64,000 bases of DNA from the NCBI RefSeq assembly GCF_001187505.1, contig NZ_CP012150.1:6978048-7042047 (forward strand), in the 5' to 3' direction. The translations under genes and the position numbers were made by a program. Positions within the stretch are counted from its first letter, which is position 1; each line of letters starts with the position of its first letter. Shown one piece after another: positions 63,838 to 64,000 of the stretch. Source of the stretch: Mycolicibacterium goodii (GTDB taxonomy: Bacteria; Actinomycetota; Actinomycetes; Mycobacteriales; Mycobacteriaceae). Below the pieces are notes generated by a model. It was not told where the DNA came from, did no database searches, and was given only the letters and a program-made list of their open reading frames with translations.

Positions 63838-64000
63838 ATGGCGGATGCCGAACGCAACCCCACCTACCTCCGCGACCTCGCCGGGCACGTCGCGGCCTTC
63901 CGCGACGCATTCAAGTCGTTCCTCGCACTGCACACGGACACCTACCGAGGGCCGGGCATGGGACTACTGCCCGCCGTGATGCCGTTAGACGGTTCCGATC
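63838..64000 (+). CDS. Hypothetical protein, truncated by window end
   Basis: 54 codons from an ATG at 63838 (MADAERNPTYLRDLAGHVAA), open to the window edge. Begins with an amphipathic helix. No family can be named from this part. Confidence 0.5.
   Translation, partial: MADAERNPTYLRDLAGHVAAFRDAFKSFLALHTDTYRGPGMGLLPAVMPLDGSD

Noticed and set aside
1..64000. CRISPR array, rRNA operon or replication origin
   Set aside because: No regularly spaced repeats, no rRNA-like sequence and no DnaA-box cluster were seen in the window.

Overview
The window looks like chromosome from a fast-growing mycobacterium of the Mycolicibacterium (M. smegmatis-like) type. It is GC-rich throughout. It carries mycolic-acid SAM methyltransferases, a KasA-like ketosynthase, a DesA3-like acyl desaturase, a CYP136-type P450, a mycobacterial cutinase, a Rsr (Ro60) protein with tRNA-like Y RNAs, and proline-rich membrane proteins of a mycobacterial type. 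All identifications are by reading translated motifs; no search was run.

Layout. 1-1.4 kb: the edge of an IS607-type element, a sugar dehydrogenase lipoprotein and a YoeB toxin scar. 1.4-7.9 kb: an envelope-lipid block (desaturase, NYN/LOTUS protein, two tandem cyclopropane/mycolic acid methyltransferases, a ketosynthase whose nucleophile is Asp instead of Cys), bracketed by two paralogous small secreted proteins that share the same palindromic upstream element. 8-12.4 kb: a kinase fused to a solute-binding sensor, and a large lysyl-PG-synthase-like membrane protein with a kinase-like middle. 12.5-17.3 kb: a polymorphic toxin (membrane anchor, Hint, GIY-YIG nuclease) followed by leucine-rich-repeat and ankyrin candidate immunity genes. 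17.5-23.7 kb: IS110 and IS1634 scars and an intact IS3-family element that splits a phosphotransferase gene, then acyl-CoA dehydrogenase, XRE-TetR regulator and SDR genes. 24-32.7 kb: a LAL-type LuxR regulator divergent from a five-gene catabolic set ending in acetoacetyl-CoA synthetase. 33-47 kb: SNF2-like ATPase, two related proline-rich membrane proteins, Rsr with two tandem Y RNAs, an M23 peptidase-like lipoprotein, a second receptor kinase, a polytopic membrane protein and a cutinase. 47.2-56.9 kb: a histidine utilisation operon (hutU, an M20 amidohydrolase, hutF, hutI, hutH, all with 4-base overlaps), an RpiR regulator and a divergent NCS1 permease. 56.9-59 kb: an ArsR/ArsI/MFS arsenical locus. 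59.1-61.4 kb: TetR/CYP136 pair. 61.6-64 kb: small envelope proteins, then the 3' half of a tRNA-Tyr gene that looks like an attachment site, with integrated-element sequence probably starting at about 62976 and running off the right edge.

The most striking items are the two Y RNAs upstream of rsr, whose stems differ in sequence yet pair perfectly; the GIY-YIG polymorphic toxin locus; and the neighbouring ketosynthase and methyltransferase paralogues, both with altered catalytic residues.
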